A DNA stretch of 44,866 bases, taken from contig UQVD01000003.1 in the NCBI GenBank assembly GCA_900544385.1, positions 1 through 44,866 on the forward strand, written 5' to 3'. Each line of letters starts with the position of its first letter. Position 1 is the first letter of the stretch. The notes beneath the pieces were generated by a model that saw only the letters and a list, made by a program, of their open reading frames with translations, was not told the DNA's origin and ran no database searches. The position numbers and the translations under genes are program-made. Positions 7,075 to 15,031 of this stretch are shown here, piece by piece. The DNA is from an uncultured Collinsella sp. (GTDB lineage: Bacteria > Actinomycetota > Coriobacteriia > Coriobacteriales > Coriobacteriaceae).

Positions 7075-8588
7075 TGGCGCAGAGCTTCGATTCCCTTACC
7101 GCTGCCCAGATCGCCGCGGGCGTTGCTGCCGGCGACTTTACCGCTACCGAGGTGGCCCAGGCCTCCCTTGTCGCCATCGAGGCGCGCGAGGGCGGGGTCC
7201 AGGCATTCCTGCAGGTGGCGCCCGAGCTTGCGCTCGAGGCCGCCGCGCGCGTGGATGCCGACCGTGCCGCAGGCAAGCCGCTGCCCCCGCTCGCGGGCGT
7301 GCCGCTGGCCATCAAGGACAACATGAACCTCGTGGGTACGCGCACCACCTGCGCTTCCCGTATGCTCGAGGACTACCAGAGCGTCTATACCGCTACCTGC
7401 GTCCAGCGCATGCTCGATGCCGGCTGCCTGCCCATGGGCAAGGCCAACATGGACGAGTTTGCCTTTGGCAGCTCCACTGAGAGCTCGGCGTTCCACCGCA
7501 CCAACAACCCTTGGGATACCGAGCGCGTGCCCGGCGGCTCCTCGGGCGGCTCCGCTGCAGCCGTCGCCGCGGGCGAGGTCGCGCTGTCGCTGGGCTCGGA
7601 CACCGGCGGCTCCATTCGCCAGCCGGCGTCGCTGTGCGGCGTGGTGGGCTTTAAGCCCACGTATGGCGCCGTGAGCCGTTACGGCGTGGTTGCCTTTGGC
7701 TCGTCGCTCGACCAGGTGGGCCCCTTTGGCCGCACGGTCGAGGATGTCGCGCTGGCCATGAACGCGCTTACCGGCGCGGGCCACGATCCGTACGACTGCA
7801 CCAGCCAGGATTGCGCTGTCGACTTTACCGAGCATCTCAACGACAGCATCGAGGGTAAGCGCGTGGGCATCATCCCCGCGTTTATGGAGACCGAGGGCCT
7901 GACGCCCGAGGTCAAGGTCGCTGTTCAGCGCGCCGCCCAGGAGCTGCAGAACCAGGGCGCCGAGCTGGTCGAGGTCGACCTGCCGCACCTGGACGCCGCC
8001 ATCGCCGCCTACTACGTCATCGGCCCGGCCGAGGCGTTCTCCAACCTGGCCCGCTTCGATGGCATTCGCTACGGCTATCAGGAGGAGGGCTGCGCCAACC
8101 TGTCCGACCAGAGTTCGCTTTCGCGCGCCCACGGCTTTGGTGCCGAGGCCAAGCGCCGTCAGATGCTCGGCGCCTACCTGCTGAGCTCGGGCGTGTACGA
8201 CAAGTATTATTACGCCGCGCAGAAGGCCCGCACGCTCATCACGCAGGACTACGACGCTGCGTATGCCAAGGTGGACACCATCCTCATGCCCGCCTCGCCG
8301 CGCACGGCCTTTAAGTTTGGCGAGATCAGCGACCCCACGCAGATGTACCTCTCCGACCTGTACACCATCTCGCTCAACATTTGCGGCAACGGTGGCATCT
8401 CGGTGCCGCTGGGCTTGGGTGAGGATACTCAACTGCCCGTTTCTGCCCAGCTGGTGGGACCTGCCTTTAAGGACCGTCAGCTGCTCACGTTTGCCCGCGC
8501 CCTGGAGCGCGGCTTTGCCGATGCCGCCACGGGTGCGCCCGCGCTTTCCGTCGCGCCCGATTTTGCCGGGAAGGGAGGCGAGCTGTAA
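7074..8588 (+). CDS. gatA: Asp/Glu-tRNA amidotransferase subunit A
   Basis: This is an amidase-signature enzyme of 504 residues, the normal GatA length. It releases ammonia from glutamine for transamidation. The Ser-Ser-Lys triad is visible: K81 in LAIKDN, the glycine/serine loop PGGSSGGSAAA, and the nucleophile region DTGGSIRQPAS. The start overlaps the gatC stop, and the stop overlaps the gatB start in the same TAATG way, so the three subunits are probably made in step. Confidence 0.97.
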   Translation: MAQSFDSLTAAQIAAGVAAGDFTATEVAQASLVAIEAREGGVQAFLQVAPELALEAAARVDADRAAGKPLPPLAGVPLAIKDNMNLVGTRTTCASRMLEDYQSVYTATCVQRMLDAGCLPMGKANMDEFAFGSSTESSAFHRTNNPWDTERVPGGSSGGSAAAVAAGEVALSLGSDTGGSIRQPASLCGVVGFKPTYGAVSRYGVVAFGSSLDQVGPFGRTVEDVALAMNALTGAGHDPYDCTSQDCAVDFTEHLNDSIEGKRVGIIPAFMETEGLTPEVKVAVQRAAQELQNQGAELVEVDLPHLDAAIAAYYVIGPAEAFSNLARFDGIRYGYQEEGCANLSDQSSLSRAHGFGAEAKRRQMLGAYLLSSGVYDKYYYAAQKARTLITQDYDAAYAKVDTILMPASPRTAFKFGEISDPTQMYLSDLYTISLNICGNGGISVPLGLGEDTQLPVSAQLVGPAFKDRQLLTFARALERGFADAATGAPALSVAPDFAGKGGEL

Positions 8589-10264
8589 TGAAGGAACTTT
8601 CCGAGGTCCTGCAGGATTGGGAGGCCGTGATCGGCCTGGAGATCCATACCGAGCTCACCGCACTCGATACCAAGATGTTCTGCAACTGCAAGCTCAGCCA
8701 CGATGACGAGCCCAACGCCAACGTGTGCCCGGTGTGTCTGGGTCTGCCCGGCGCCCTGCCGGTGCCTAACAAGAAGGCAATCGAGAGCATCGTCAAGGCC
8801 GGTCTCGCCACCAATTGCGAGATCCAGCGCCACTCGATGTTCTACCGCAAGCACTACTTCTATCCCGATATGGCCAAGAACTTTCAGACCACGCAGGGCC
8901 CGGTCGCCTTTGCCATGTACGGTCACCTGGATTTGGACGTGACCGGTCGCGGTGCCGCCGAGCGCCCCGACTGCGCGTTTGGCGAGGCCGAGGCCCAGAG
9001 CCTGGCGAGCGCCTCGGCCAACGCCGAGGGTCTGTCCACGTCCATGACGTCGACCATGCGCGAGGGCAACCAGCGTGCCGGTCACCTGGCCAGCTACGAT
9101 GCTTCTAACTTGCAGATGCCCGAGCGCCGCGAGGACGGTTCCTACACGGTACCCATTCGCATTCTGCGCATCCACATGGAGGAGGACGCCGCCAAGATGG
9201 TCCACGTGGGCGGCGCCGAGGGCCGCATTACCGCCGCGGCCGAGTCGCTCGTCGACTACAACCGCTGCGGCACGCCTTTGATTGAGCTCGTGACAGAGCC
9301 AGACTTGCGCACGCCCGAGGAGGCCCGCCTGTTTATGGAGAAGCTCCGTCGCATCTTTGTGACGCTGGGCATTTCCGACTGCTCCATGGAGAAGGGCTCC
9401 ATGCGCTGCGACGGCAACGTGTCGCTGCGTCGCCGCGGCGAGACCAAGCTGGGTACCAAGACCGAGCTTAAGAACCTCAACTCGTTTAAGAGCCTGCATG
9501 ACGGCCTTGCCTACGAGATCTGCCGCCAGGCCGAGGTGCTCGAGGAGGGCGGCATCATCTACCAGGAGCCCCGCCACTGGGAGCCCAGCCGCAAGCGCAC
9601 CGTTGTCATGCGTGTGAAGGAGACGGCCGACGACTATCGTCTGTTCCCCGATCCCGACCTAGCGCCGTTCGATCTGAACGACGAGTTCATCGACCGCTGC
9701 CGTGGCGAGATTCCCGAGCTGCCCGACGCCAAGCGCGTCCGTTTTGAGGCCGACTTTGGTATTAAGACAGCCGACGCCGAGCAGATTGCCGGCGACCCGG
9801 AGTTTGCCGAGTTCTTTGAGGCCGCCGCTGCCGGTATGGCTGGCAAGGAGGCCCAGACGGTTGCAAACTTGCTGGTGAACGAGATGATCGCCTACCTTAA
9901 GGGCGCGGGCGTCTCGCTGGCCGAGTCCGGCATCGCGCCGGCTCAGGTGGCAGCCCTTGCCAAGCTGCTGGCGACCGATGCCATCAGCTCCAACCAGGCA
10001 CACGAGGTCTTTGAGGCCATGGCCCAGACCGGCGACGACCCCAACAAGATCGTCGACGAGCGCGGCATGCGTCAGGTGAGCGATGCTGGCGCGCTGCAGC
10101 CGATCGTGGACGAGGTGCTGGCAAACTGTGCCGATCAGGCGCAGCAGTATCGTGACGGCAACCAGAAGGTCATCGGCTTTTTGGTGGGCCAGTGCATGAA
10201 GGCGAGCCGCGGCAAGGGCAACCCGAAGCTCTTCAACGAGTTGCTGAGAACGTCGCTCTCGTAA
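8588..10264 (+). CDS. gatB: Asp/Glu-tRNA amidotransferase subunit B
   Basis: This 558-residue GatB binds the misacylated tRNA, activates the side chain with ATP and receives ammonia from GatA. Hallmarks are GLEIHTELTALDTKMFC at the start, two zinc-type cysteines in NANVCPVCLGLPG, the HYFYPDMAKNFQ segment, and a C-terminal YqeY-like helical domain ending GNPKLFNELL. At ~558 residues it is longer than many GatBs (about 480), with the extra length in the middle and tail. It is the last gene of the coupled gatCAB set. Confidence 0.97.
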   Translation: MKELSEVLQDWEAVIGLEIHTELTALDTKMFCNCKLSHDDEPNANVCPVCLGLPGALPVPNKKAIESIVKAGLATNCEIQRHSMFYRKHYFYPDMAKNFQTTQGPVAFAMYGHLDLDVTGRGAAERPDCAFGEAEAQSLASASANAEGLSTSMTSTMREGNQRAGHLASYDASNLQMPERREDGSYTVPIRILRIHMEEDAAKMVHVGGAEGRITAAAESLVDYNRCGTPLIELVTEPDLRTPEEARLFMEKLRRIFVTLGISDCSMEKGSMRCDGNVSLRRRGETKLGTKTELKNLNSFKSLHDGLAYEICRQAEVLEEGGIIYQEPRHWEPSRKRTVVMRVKETADDYRLFPDPDLAPFDLNDEFIDRCRGEIPELPDAKRVRFEADFGIKTADAEQIAGDPEFAEFFEAAAAGMAGKEAQTVANLLVNEMIAYLKGAGVSLAESGIAPAQVAALAKLLATDAISSNQAHEVFEAMAQTGDDPNKIVDERGMRQVSDAGALQPIVDEVLANCADQAQQYRDGNQKVIGFLVGQCMKASRGKGNPKLFNELLRTSLS

Positions 10265-10269
10265 ACGGG

Positions 10270-10408
10270 AACCCGGGAGCCCCGGCAGGGCGGGTGCTTC
10301 CTCAAAATTTCGAACAGTCCTGCGCAAGACGAAGGCCACATTAAGTGGCCTTCTTTGCGTGCGGAACTCATTTTGAGCAAGCACCCGCCCTGCCGGGGCT
10401 CCCGGGTT
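10270..10408. repeat. Long structured palindrome, copy 1 of a two-copy family
   Basis: Perfect 30-bp outer arms (10270-10299 and 10379-10408, tip AACCCGGGAGCCCCGG) are extended inward by CTCAAAAT / ATTTTGAG. The core has an apical hairpin GAAGGCCAC...GTGGCCTTC (10331-10353). On the minus strand the core reads GAGTTCCGCACG, then CACTTAATGTG in the hairpin, then ACTGTTCGA. The same three motifs in the same order occur at 32342-32401. It lies just after gatB. It may be a structured RNA, terminator or MITE-like element. Confidence 0.85.
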
Positions 10409-10459
10409 CTGGCAACGACTCGGCCGTTCGGGTCAGGTGGGGCTGAATGGAATAGAGTG

Positions 10460-10489
10460 AATGGGCGCGCCGTTGGCGCGTCCATTTTT
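10460..10489 (+). terminator. Rho-independent terminator
   Basis: AATGGGCGCGCC (10460-10471), loop GTT, GGCGCGTCCATT (10475-10486), then TTT. Apart from one G-T pair the stem is perfect. It would stop reading from gatB or the palindrome before the ATPase gene. Confidence 0.8.
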
Positions 10490-10495
10490 GTGCGG

Positions 10496-10522
10496 GTGAC
10501 AAAGGGACTGTCCCTTTGTCAC
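10496..10522. repeat. REP-like palindrome GTGACAAAGGGA-CTG-TCCCTTTGTCAC
   Basis: Perfect 12-bp arms have a 3-nt loop. The same sequence family occurs at 16798-16846, so it is a dispersed short palindrome rather than a local operator. Confidence 0.8.
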
Positions 10523-10562
10523 ATTGCAATAAATGTGATGAGAGTGTGGCGAAATGAGCTTA

Positions 10563-10637
10563 AAACTTCCGTAAATGTGATAAATGTCACGTTTTACCTA
10601 GGGTAAAATGTGGGAAATATCACGTTTACGGAAGTTT
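10563..10637. promoter_or_regulatory. Nested dyad before the AAA/DUF4143 ATPase (putative operator)
   Basis: Outer arms AAACTTCCGTAAATGTGATA (10563-10582) and its complement at 10618-10637 differ at one base of 20. Nested inside is TTTTACC-TAG-GGTAAAA (10592-10608). The structure ends 6 nt before the GGAGGT site of the ATPase gene. Its position suggests promoter and operator, or a leader hairpin. The inner dyad is AT-rich and could carry the -10 element. Confidence 0.6.
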
Positions 10638-10656
10638 CTTTGCGGGAGGTTCGTCC

Positions 10657-12021
10657 ATGCAGCGAGATATCATTGCCAAGCTTAACGCTTGGAAAGCGTC
10701 AGAATATCGTAAGCCGCTTATCCTTAAGGGGGCGCGCCAGGTTGGAAAGACGTGGGCGCTTAAGGAGTTCGGCCGAACCTCGTACATCAATTTTGTGTAT
10801 CTGACGCTCGAGGAGCCGTCACCTGGGGTACAGAGCGAGTACGCTCAGTTTTTCGAAGGTACGCGCGATCCTCGACGGATCATCTCAAATCTTTCCCTGG
10901 CACTTGGACAGCCTATCGATCCCGGCAAAACGCTGCTTATTATTGATGAGATCCAGGATTGTCCTTCTGCAGTCGGCGCCCTTAAATACTTCTGTGACGA
11001 GGCCCCCGAGTATCACGTCGCATGCGCAGGGTCTTTGTTGGGCGTTCGCTTGTCCCGTGAGACCAGCGCTTTTCCGGTGGGAAAGGTCGAGTTCATGGAG
11101 ATGCGCCCCATGAGCTTTTCCGAGTTTCTGAAAGCCGAGGGCGCTGCAAACTACGACGAATACCTTGGCGGCCTGGATCAGATCGAAACAGTGCCCGATT
11201 TCTTCCATGTCCGTCTCGTCGAGCATCTTCGTCGTTATTTTGCATGCGGCGGCATGCCAGAGGCTCTTGGCCGGTGGGTGGAGACGGGCGATATCGTTCA
11301 GGTCGATAAGGTGTTGTCTGATCTCTTGGATTCCTACGAGCGCGATTTTGCCAAGCATGGTGGCCGTGCGCAGTTCGCCAAGCTTTCGCAAATATGGAAC
11401 TCGATTCCAGCTCAGTTGGCGCGCGAGAACAAAAAGTTCGTTTGGGGTGCGGTGCGCGAGGGGGCTCGTGCTCGAGAATACGAGGATGCTCTGGAATGGC
11501 TTGCCGATGCTGGGCTCATCACGGCGGTTCGCCTTAATGCTGCCGGTGGTGTGCCGCTCTCTGCGTACGATGACCTCAAGGCATTTAAAGTCTACTGTCT
11601 TGATGTCGGCTTGCTGCGCCGCATGGCAAGGCTGGATGCGTCCGCTTTTGCCATCTCGGATGCGCTATTTTCGGAGTTCAAAGGTTCGTTCGCCGAGAAC
11701 TATGTGCTTCAGGCATTACTTTCACAGTTAGATGCTGCTCCGCGTTACTGGACAAACGAGAAGCCGAAGCACGAAGTCGATTTTTTGATTCAAGTCGGAA
11801 ACGAAATCGTTCCCGTCGAGGTCAAATCGGGAGAGGTCGTTCACTCCAAGAGCCTTAAGTACTATGCCGACAAGCATGCGGAGACGACTCCATTGAGGGT
11901 CCGCTACTCACTTAAGAACCTAAAGCTCGACGACGGGGTGCTCAACATTCCGTTGTATTTGGCTGATCGATCTGTCCCTCTTATCAAAAAGGCGCTTGAT
12001 TGTGCGCATCTTGACGTTTAG
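10657..12021 (+). CDS. AAA_14 / DUF4143 ATPase (COG1373-like)
   Basis: The 454-residue protein starts at ATG 10657 after GGAGGT. Walker A is GARQVGKTWAL (residues ~25-33), and Walker B is LLIIDEIQDCP (~92-102) with a downstream ACAGSLLGV sensor-like segment. The C-terminal DUF4143 part carries a nuclease-like core, HEVDFLIQVGNEIVPVEVKSG, with the D...ExK spacing of PD-(D/E)XK folds. COG1373 proteins are common, stand-alone and of unclear function; suggested roles are regulatory or defence-related. The gene is monocistronic with an elaborate dyad upstream. Confidence 0.9.
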   Translation: MQRDIIAKLNAWKASEYRKPLILKGARQVGKTWALKEFGRTSYINFVYLTLEEPSPGVQSEYAQFFEGTRDPRRIISNLSLALGQPIDPGKTLLIIDEIQDCPSAVGALKYFCDEAPEYHVACAGSLLGVRLSRETSAFPVGKVEFMEMRPMSFSEFLKAEGAANYDEYLGGLDQIETVPDFFHVRLVEHLRRYFACGGMPEALGRWVETGDIVQVDKVLSDLLDSYERDFAKHGGRAQFAKLSQIWNSIPAQLARENKKFVWGAVREGARAREYEDALEWLADAGLITAVRLNAAGGVPLSAYDDLKAFKVYCLDVGLLRRMARLDASAFAISDALFSEFKGSFAENYVLQALLSQLDAAPRYWTNEKPKHEVDFLIQVGNEIVPVEVKSGEVVHSKSLKYYADKHAETTPLRVRYSLKNLKLDDGVLNIPLYLADRSVPLIKKALDCAHLDV

Positions 12022-12085
12022 ATCCTGGGTGAGCTGACGGGCGGTGGCTAATTAATCGCTCCGTTACGGCCAGGGAGCTTGGGCC

Positions 12086-13090
12086 TTAGCGATGCTTGCT
12101 TCGCCAAGCGGTGGGGGTGGTGCCGGTGTATTGTTTGAAGGCTTGGGCGAAGGCGGCTTGCTGAGGGTAGTCGAGCCGCTCTGCTACCTGCGCTATCGTG
12201 AGCGCGCTATCGGCCAAAAGGTCCTGTGCTCGCTCCATACGGCGTCTGCGAATGTAGGCGCCCAGGGATTCGCCAGTTTGGGCCTTAAAGGTGGCGCATA
12301 GTTTGGAGCGGCTTGTGTAGAGCCTCTCGGCCACCTCGTTGATACCCACACGTCTGCCTTTGTCGAGCGCGCACTCAATCATTGCCGTTGCTTCTACGGC
12401 AATGGTTATGCTGACGCGTGTATCTGTCGCCTGCCGCGCCTGCTTGTGGGCCGCGCACGAACAGGCGAGCTCCGCGACCATGGTCTCCACGATGCCCTGC
12501 ATATAGACGTGTCCGCCTACGGTGCGGGCGCGGTCCTCGTTAATCCGGCGCAGCGTGTGGCAGATGACAGACGTCGCTTCCTCGTGCCACGGCTCGGCAA
12601 ACGCCTCAAAGATCCCCGCGAACTCGGTGGGATAGCGATGCTCCAGTTCGTCAAAATATCCAGGCAAAAAGAGCACCGAGCGCGAGTGATAAAGCTCCCC
12701 CGCAAACAGCGGGCTTAATTCCTCGCCACAGCTATCTTGGATAAAGCTGCAAACGGCATTGTTTGGCCACGGTCCATGCAATGGTTTGAGGTTCGCGGGC
12801 GTTATGCCAGCCTCGGGCATGCATGTAAGTGTGGGCGCGCTGACTTCGCTCACGCAGGCGTATGGCTCGGGTGTGTATTCGGCCAGGTACATATCGTGCG
12901 TCGGGGTGATGAAATGCTCCATGACGATGCAGGCAGGGGAGAGAGGCATGATCCATGCGCGGCCGTGCGCCCGTTCGTTTGCCACCTCGCCGGTAAAGAC
13001 GGCACCCTTGCCGGTAAGCTCCAGGCCAAACTGCTCAAATTGCGGTGCGTAGAGCTCGGTTATGTCGGTCGCTGCCCGCCGTATTTGCAA
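12086..13090 (-). CDS. AraC-family transcriptional regulator
   Basis: The 334-residue protein has a C-terminal double helix-turn-helix of the AraC/XylS type. The first HTH is INEVAERLYTSRSKLCATFKAQTGESLGAYI, split around the recognition helix, and the second is LTIAQVAERLDYPQQAAFAQAFKQ, followed by GTTPTAWR. The N-terminal ~220 residues are a sensor region I cannot assign. The start is probably TTG at 13090, after an AAAGGAAAGGG-like site, because no ATG occurs for ~47 codons. It is divergent from the ABC transporter genes, the classic place for their regulator. By analogy with YbtA it may respond to a metallophore. Confidence 0.88.
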   Translation of the reverse strand: MQIRRAATDITELYAPQFEQFGLELTGKGAVFTGEVANERAHGRAWIMPLSPACIVMEHFITPTHDMYLAEYTPEPYACVSEVSAPTLTCMPEAGITPANLKPLHGPWPNNAVCSFIQDSCGEELSPLFAGELYHSRSVLFLPGYFDELEHRYPTEFAGIFEAFAEPWHEEATSVICHTLRRINEDRARTVGGHVYMQGIVETMVAELACSCAAHKQARQATDTRVSITIAVEATAMIECALDKGRRVGINEVAERLYTSRSKLCATFKAQTGESLGAYIRRRRMERAQDLLADSALTIAQVAERLDYPQQAAFAQAFKQYTGTTPTAWRSKHR

Positions 13091-13204
13091 AAGCGTCCCT
13101 TTCCTTTGCAGAAACGTCCACGCCTGGCTTGATTGTGAGCCATGGCTAACACATCAATGATAAGTTCATTACGGTTAACTCTCAAGCCGTTAGAAAGGAA
13201 TCTC

Positions 13205-15031
13205 ATGGCAAAGGGATCAAAAAGGGAAGGTGGAGGCATCGGCGAGTTGCTCGCGTATGCCGGTGACCGTAAATTCCTAACGTATTTGGGCATGGCGCTC
13301 TCGGCGCTCTCGCAGCTGCTGAGCTTTGGCCCGTACGTGTGCATTTGGCTTGTCGCTCGCGACCTGATCGCCGTGGCACCTAACTGGAGCGAAGTCTGCG
13401 ACATCGCGATGTATGGCTGGTGGGCCGTGGGGTTTGCGCTGGCAAGCATCGTAGTGTATTTCGCAGGCCTCATGTGCACGCACCTGTCTGCGTTTCGCTG
13501 CGCGTCCAATATCCGCAAGACTGCGAGCGAGCACCTGCTTAAACTGCCGCTTGGCTACTTTGACACGCACGCCACCGGTGAGCTGCGTCGTGTTGTAGAC
13601 GGGTGTGCCGCCTCCACCGAGACTTTGCTCGCACACATGCTGCCCGATATCGCAGACGCCGTCGCCATGGTCGTGGGCTTGCTCGTGCTGCTTTTCGCCC
13701 TCGATTGGCGCTTGGGCGCGGCATGCCTCATCTCGGTGGCCATTTCGTTTGGCGCCATGGCCACCATGATGAGCGGCAAAGGCGCCGAGTTCATGAAGGC
13801 CTACATGGGAGCGCTGGTCAAGATGAACAAGACCGGCACCGAATACGTACGAGGCATCCCCGTGGTCAAGGTGTTTCAGCAGACGGTCTACTCCTTTAAG
13901 GCCTTCCACGATGCGATCGCCGAATATGCCGACATGGCGCAAAACTATGCGGGCACGTTCTGCCGAGGTCCGCAGGTGCTCAACCTTACCGCGCTCAATG
14001 GCCTTGTGACATTCCTGCTGCCCGTGGCGTTGCTGTTGGCGCCGGGCGAGACGGACTTCGCGCATTTTATGGCCAACTTCACGTTTTACGCGATATTTTC
14101 GGCCGTGGTGCCGACGGCCATGACCAAGCTCATGTTTGTGGGCGAGGCCTCTCAGATGAGTGCCGATTCGCTGGCTCGTATTCGAAGCGTCATGGATTCC
14201 AAGCAGCTCTCCGTGCCCGCCCAACCCAAGCACCCTGCCGGTGGCGACGTGCGATTTGAGGACGTGAGTTTTACCTACGAGGGTGCCGAAACACCTGCCG
14301 TTAGCCATGTGAGCTTTAGCGTTTCCGCGGGTAGCACTCTCGCCCTGGTGGGTCCCTCGGGTGGCGGCAAGTCAACCTGCGCAAGCCTGATCCCGCGTTT
14401 TTGGGACGTTTCCTCGGGTCGAGTGCTCGTAGGCGGTGTGGACGTTCGCGATATGGATCCGCACGAGCTTATGGGCCAGGTCGCCTTCGTGTTCCAGACC
14501 AACCAGCTGTTCCGGCAAACACTTGCCGATAACGTGCGCGCCTCCAAGCCTACGGCCACTGACGACGAAGTGCGTGCGGCCCTCACTGCAGCTCAGTGCG
14601 ACGACATTGTGGCCAAGCTCCCACAGGGCATCAATACCATGCTCGGTGCCGGCGGAGCATATCTTTCGGGCGGCGAGGTCCAGCGCGTGGCACTCGCCCG
14701 CGCGATCCTTAAAGACGCGCCTATCGTGGTGCTCGATGAGGCCACGGCGTTTGCCGATCCCGAGAACGAGGCGCTCATCCAGCGCGCCTTTAGCAAGCTG
14801 GCGGCTGGTCGCACAGTCATTATGATTGCGCACCGACTCTCGACTGTGGTGGGCGCAGACCAAATCGTGGTGCTCAACCAGGGCAGCGTGCAGGAGTCGG
14901 GTACCCATGCCGAGTTGCTGTCCCAAGAGGGTCTGTATGCCAAGATGTGGGCCGAATACGAACAGGCCGCGAGCTGGAAAATCACTGCAGCGACCGCGGA
15001 TGCCGCCGTCACGAAGGGAGGCGAGGCCTAA
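13205..15031 (+). CDS. ABC transporter half-molecule, YbtP/Q-type
   Basis: At 608 residues, it has an N-terminal six-helix exporter-fold membrane domain (~30-310) followed by a nucleotide-binding domain. Walker A is GPSGGGKST (~382), the signature is LSGGEVQRVALARA (~488) and Walker B is IVVLDEATAFADPENE. The ATAFADPENE sequence is typical of the importer-like YbtP/YbtQ and IrtA/IrtB group, which use an exporter fold for siderophore-type uptake. ATG 13205 follows AAAGGAA; an upstream ATG (13142) has no ribosome site. The next half-transporter starts at the base after the stop codon, so the two likely form a heterodimer. Confidence 0.88.
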   Translation: MAKGSKREGGGIGELLAYAGDRKFLTYLGMALSALSQLLSFGPYVCIWLVARDLIAVAPNWSEVCDIAMYGWWAVGFALASIVVYFAGLMCTHLSAFRCASNIRKTASEHLLKLPLGYFDTHATGELRRVVDGCAASTETLLAHMLPDIADAVAMVVGLLVLLFALDWRLGAACLISVAISFGAMATMMSGKGAEFMKAYMGALVKMNKTGTEYVRGIPVVKVFQQTVYSFKAFHDAIAEYADMAQNYAGTFCRGPQVLNLTALNGLVTFLLPVALLLAPGETDFAHFMANFTFYAIFSAVVPTAMTKLMFVGEASQMSADSLARIRSVMDSKQLSVPAQPKHPAGGDVRFEDVSFTYEGAETPAVSHVSFSVSAGSTLALVGPSGGGKSTCASLIPRFWDVSSGRVLVGGVDVRDMDPHELMGQVAFVFQTNQLFRQTLADNVRASKPTATDDEVRAALTAAQCDDIVAKLPQGINTMLGAGGAYLSGGEVQRVALARAILKDAPIVVLDEATAFADPENEALIQRAFSKLAAGRTVIMIAHRLSTVVGADQIVVLNQGSVQESGTHAELLSQEGLYAKMWAEYEQAASWKITAATADAAVTKGGEA

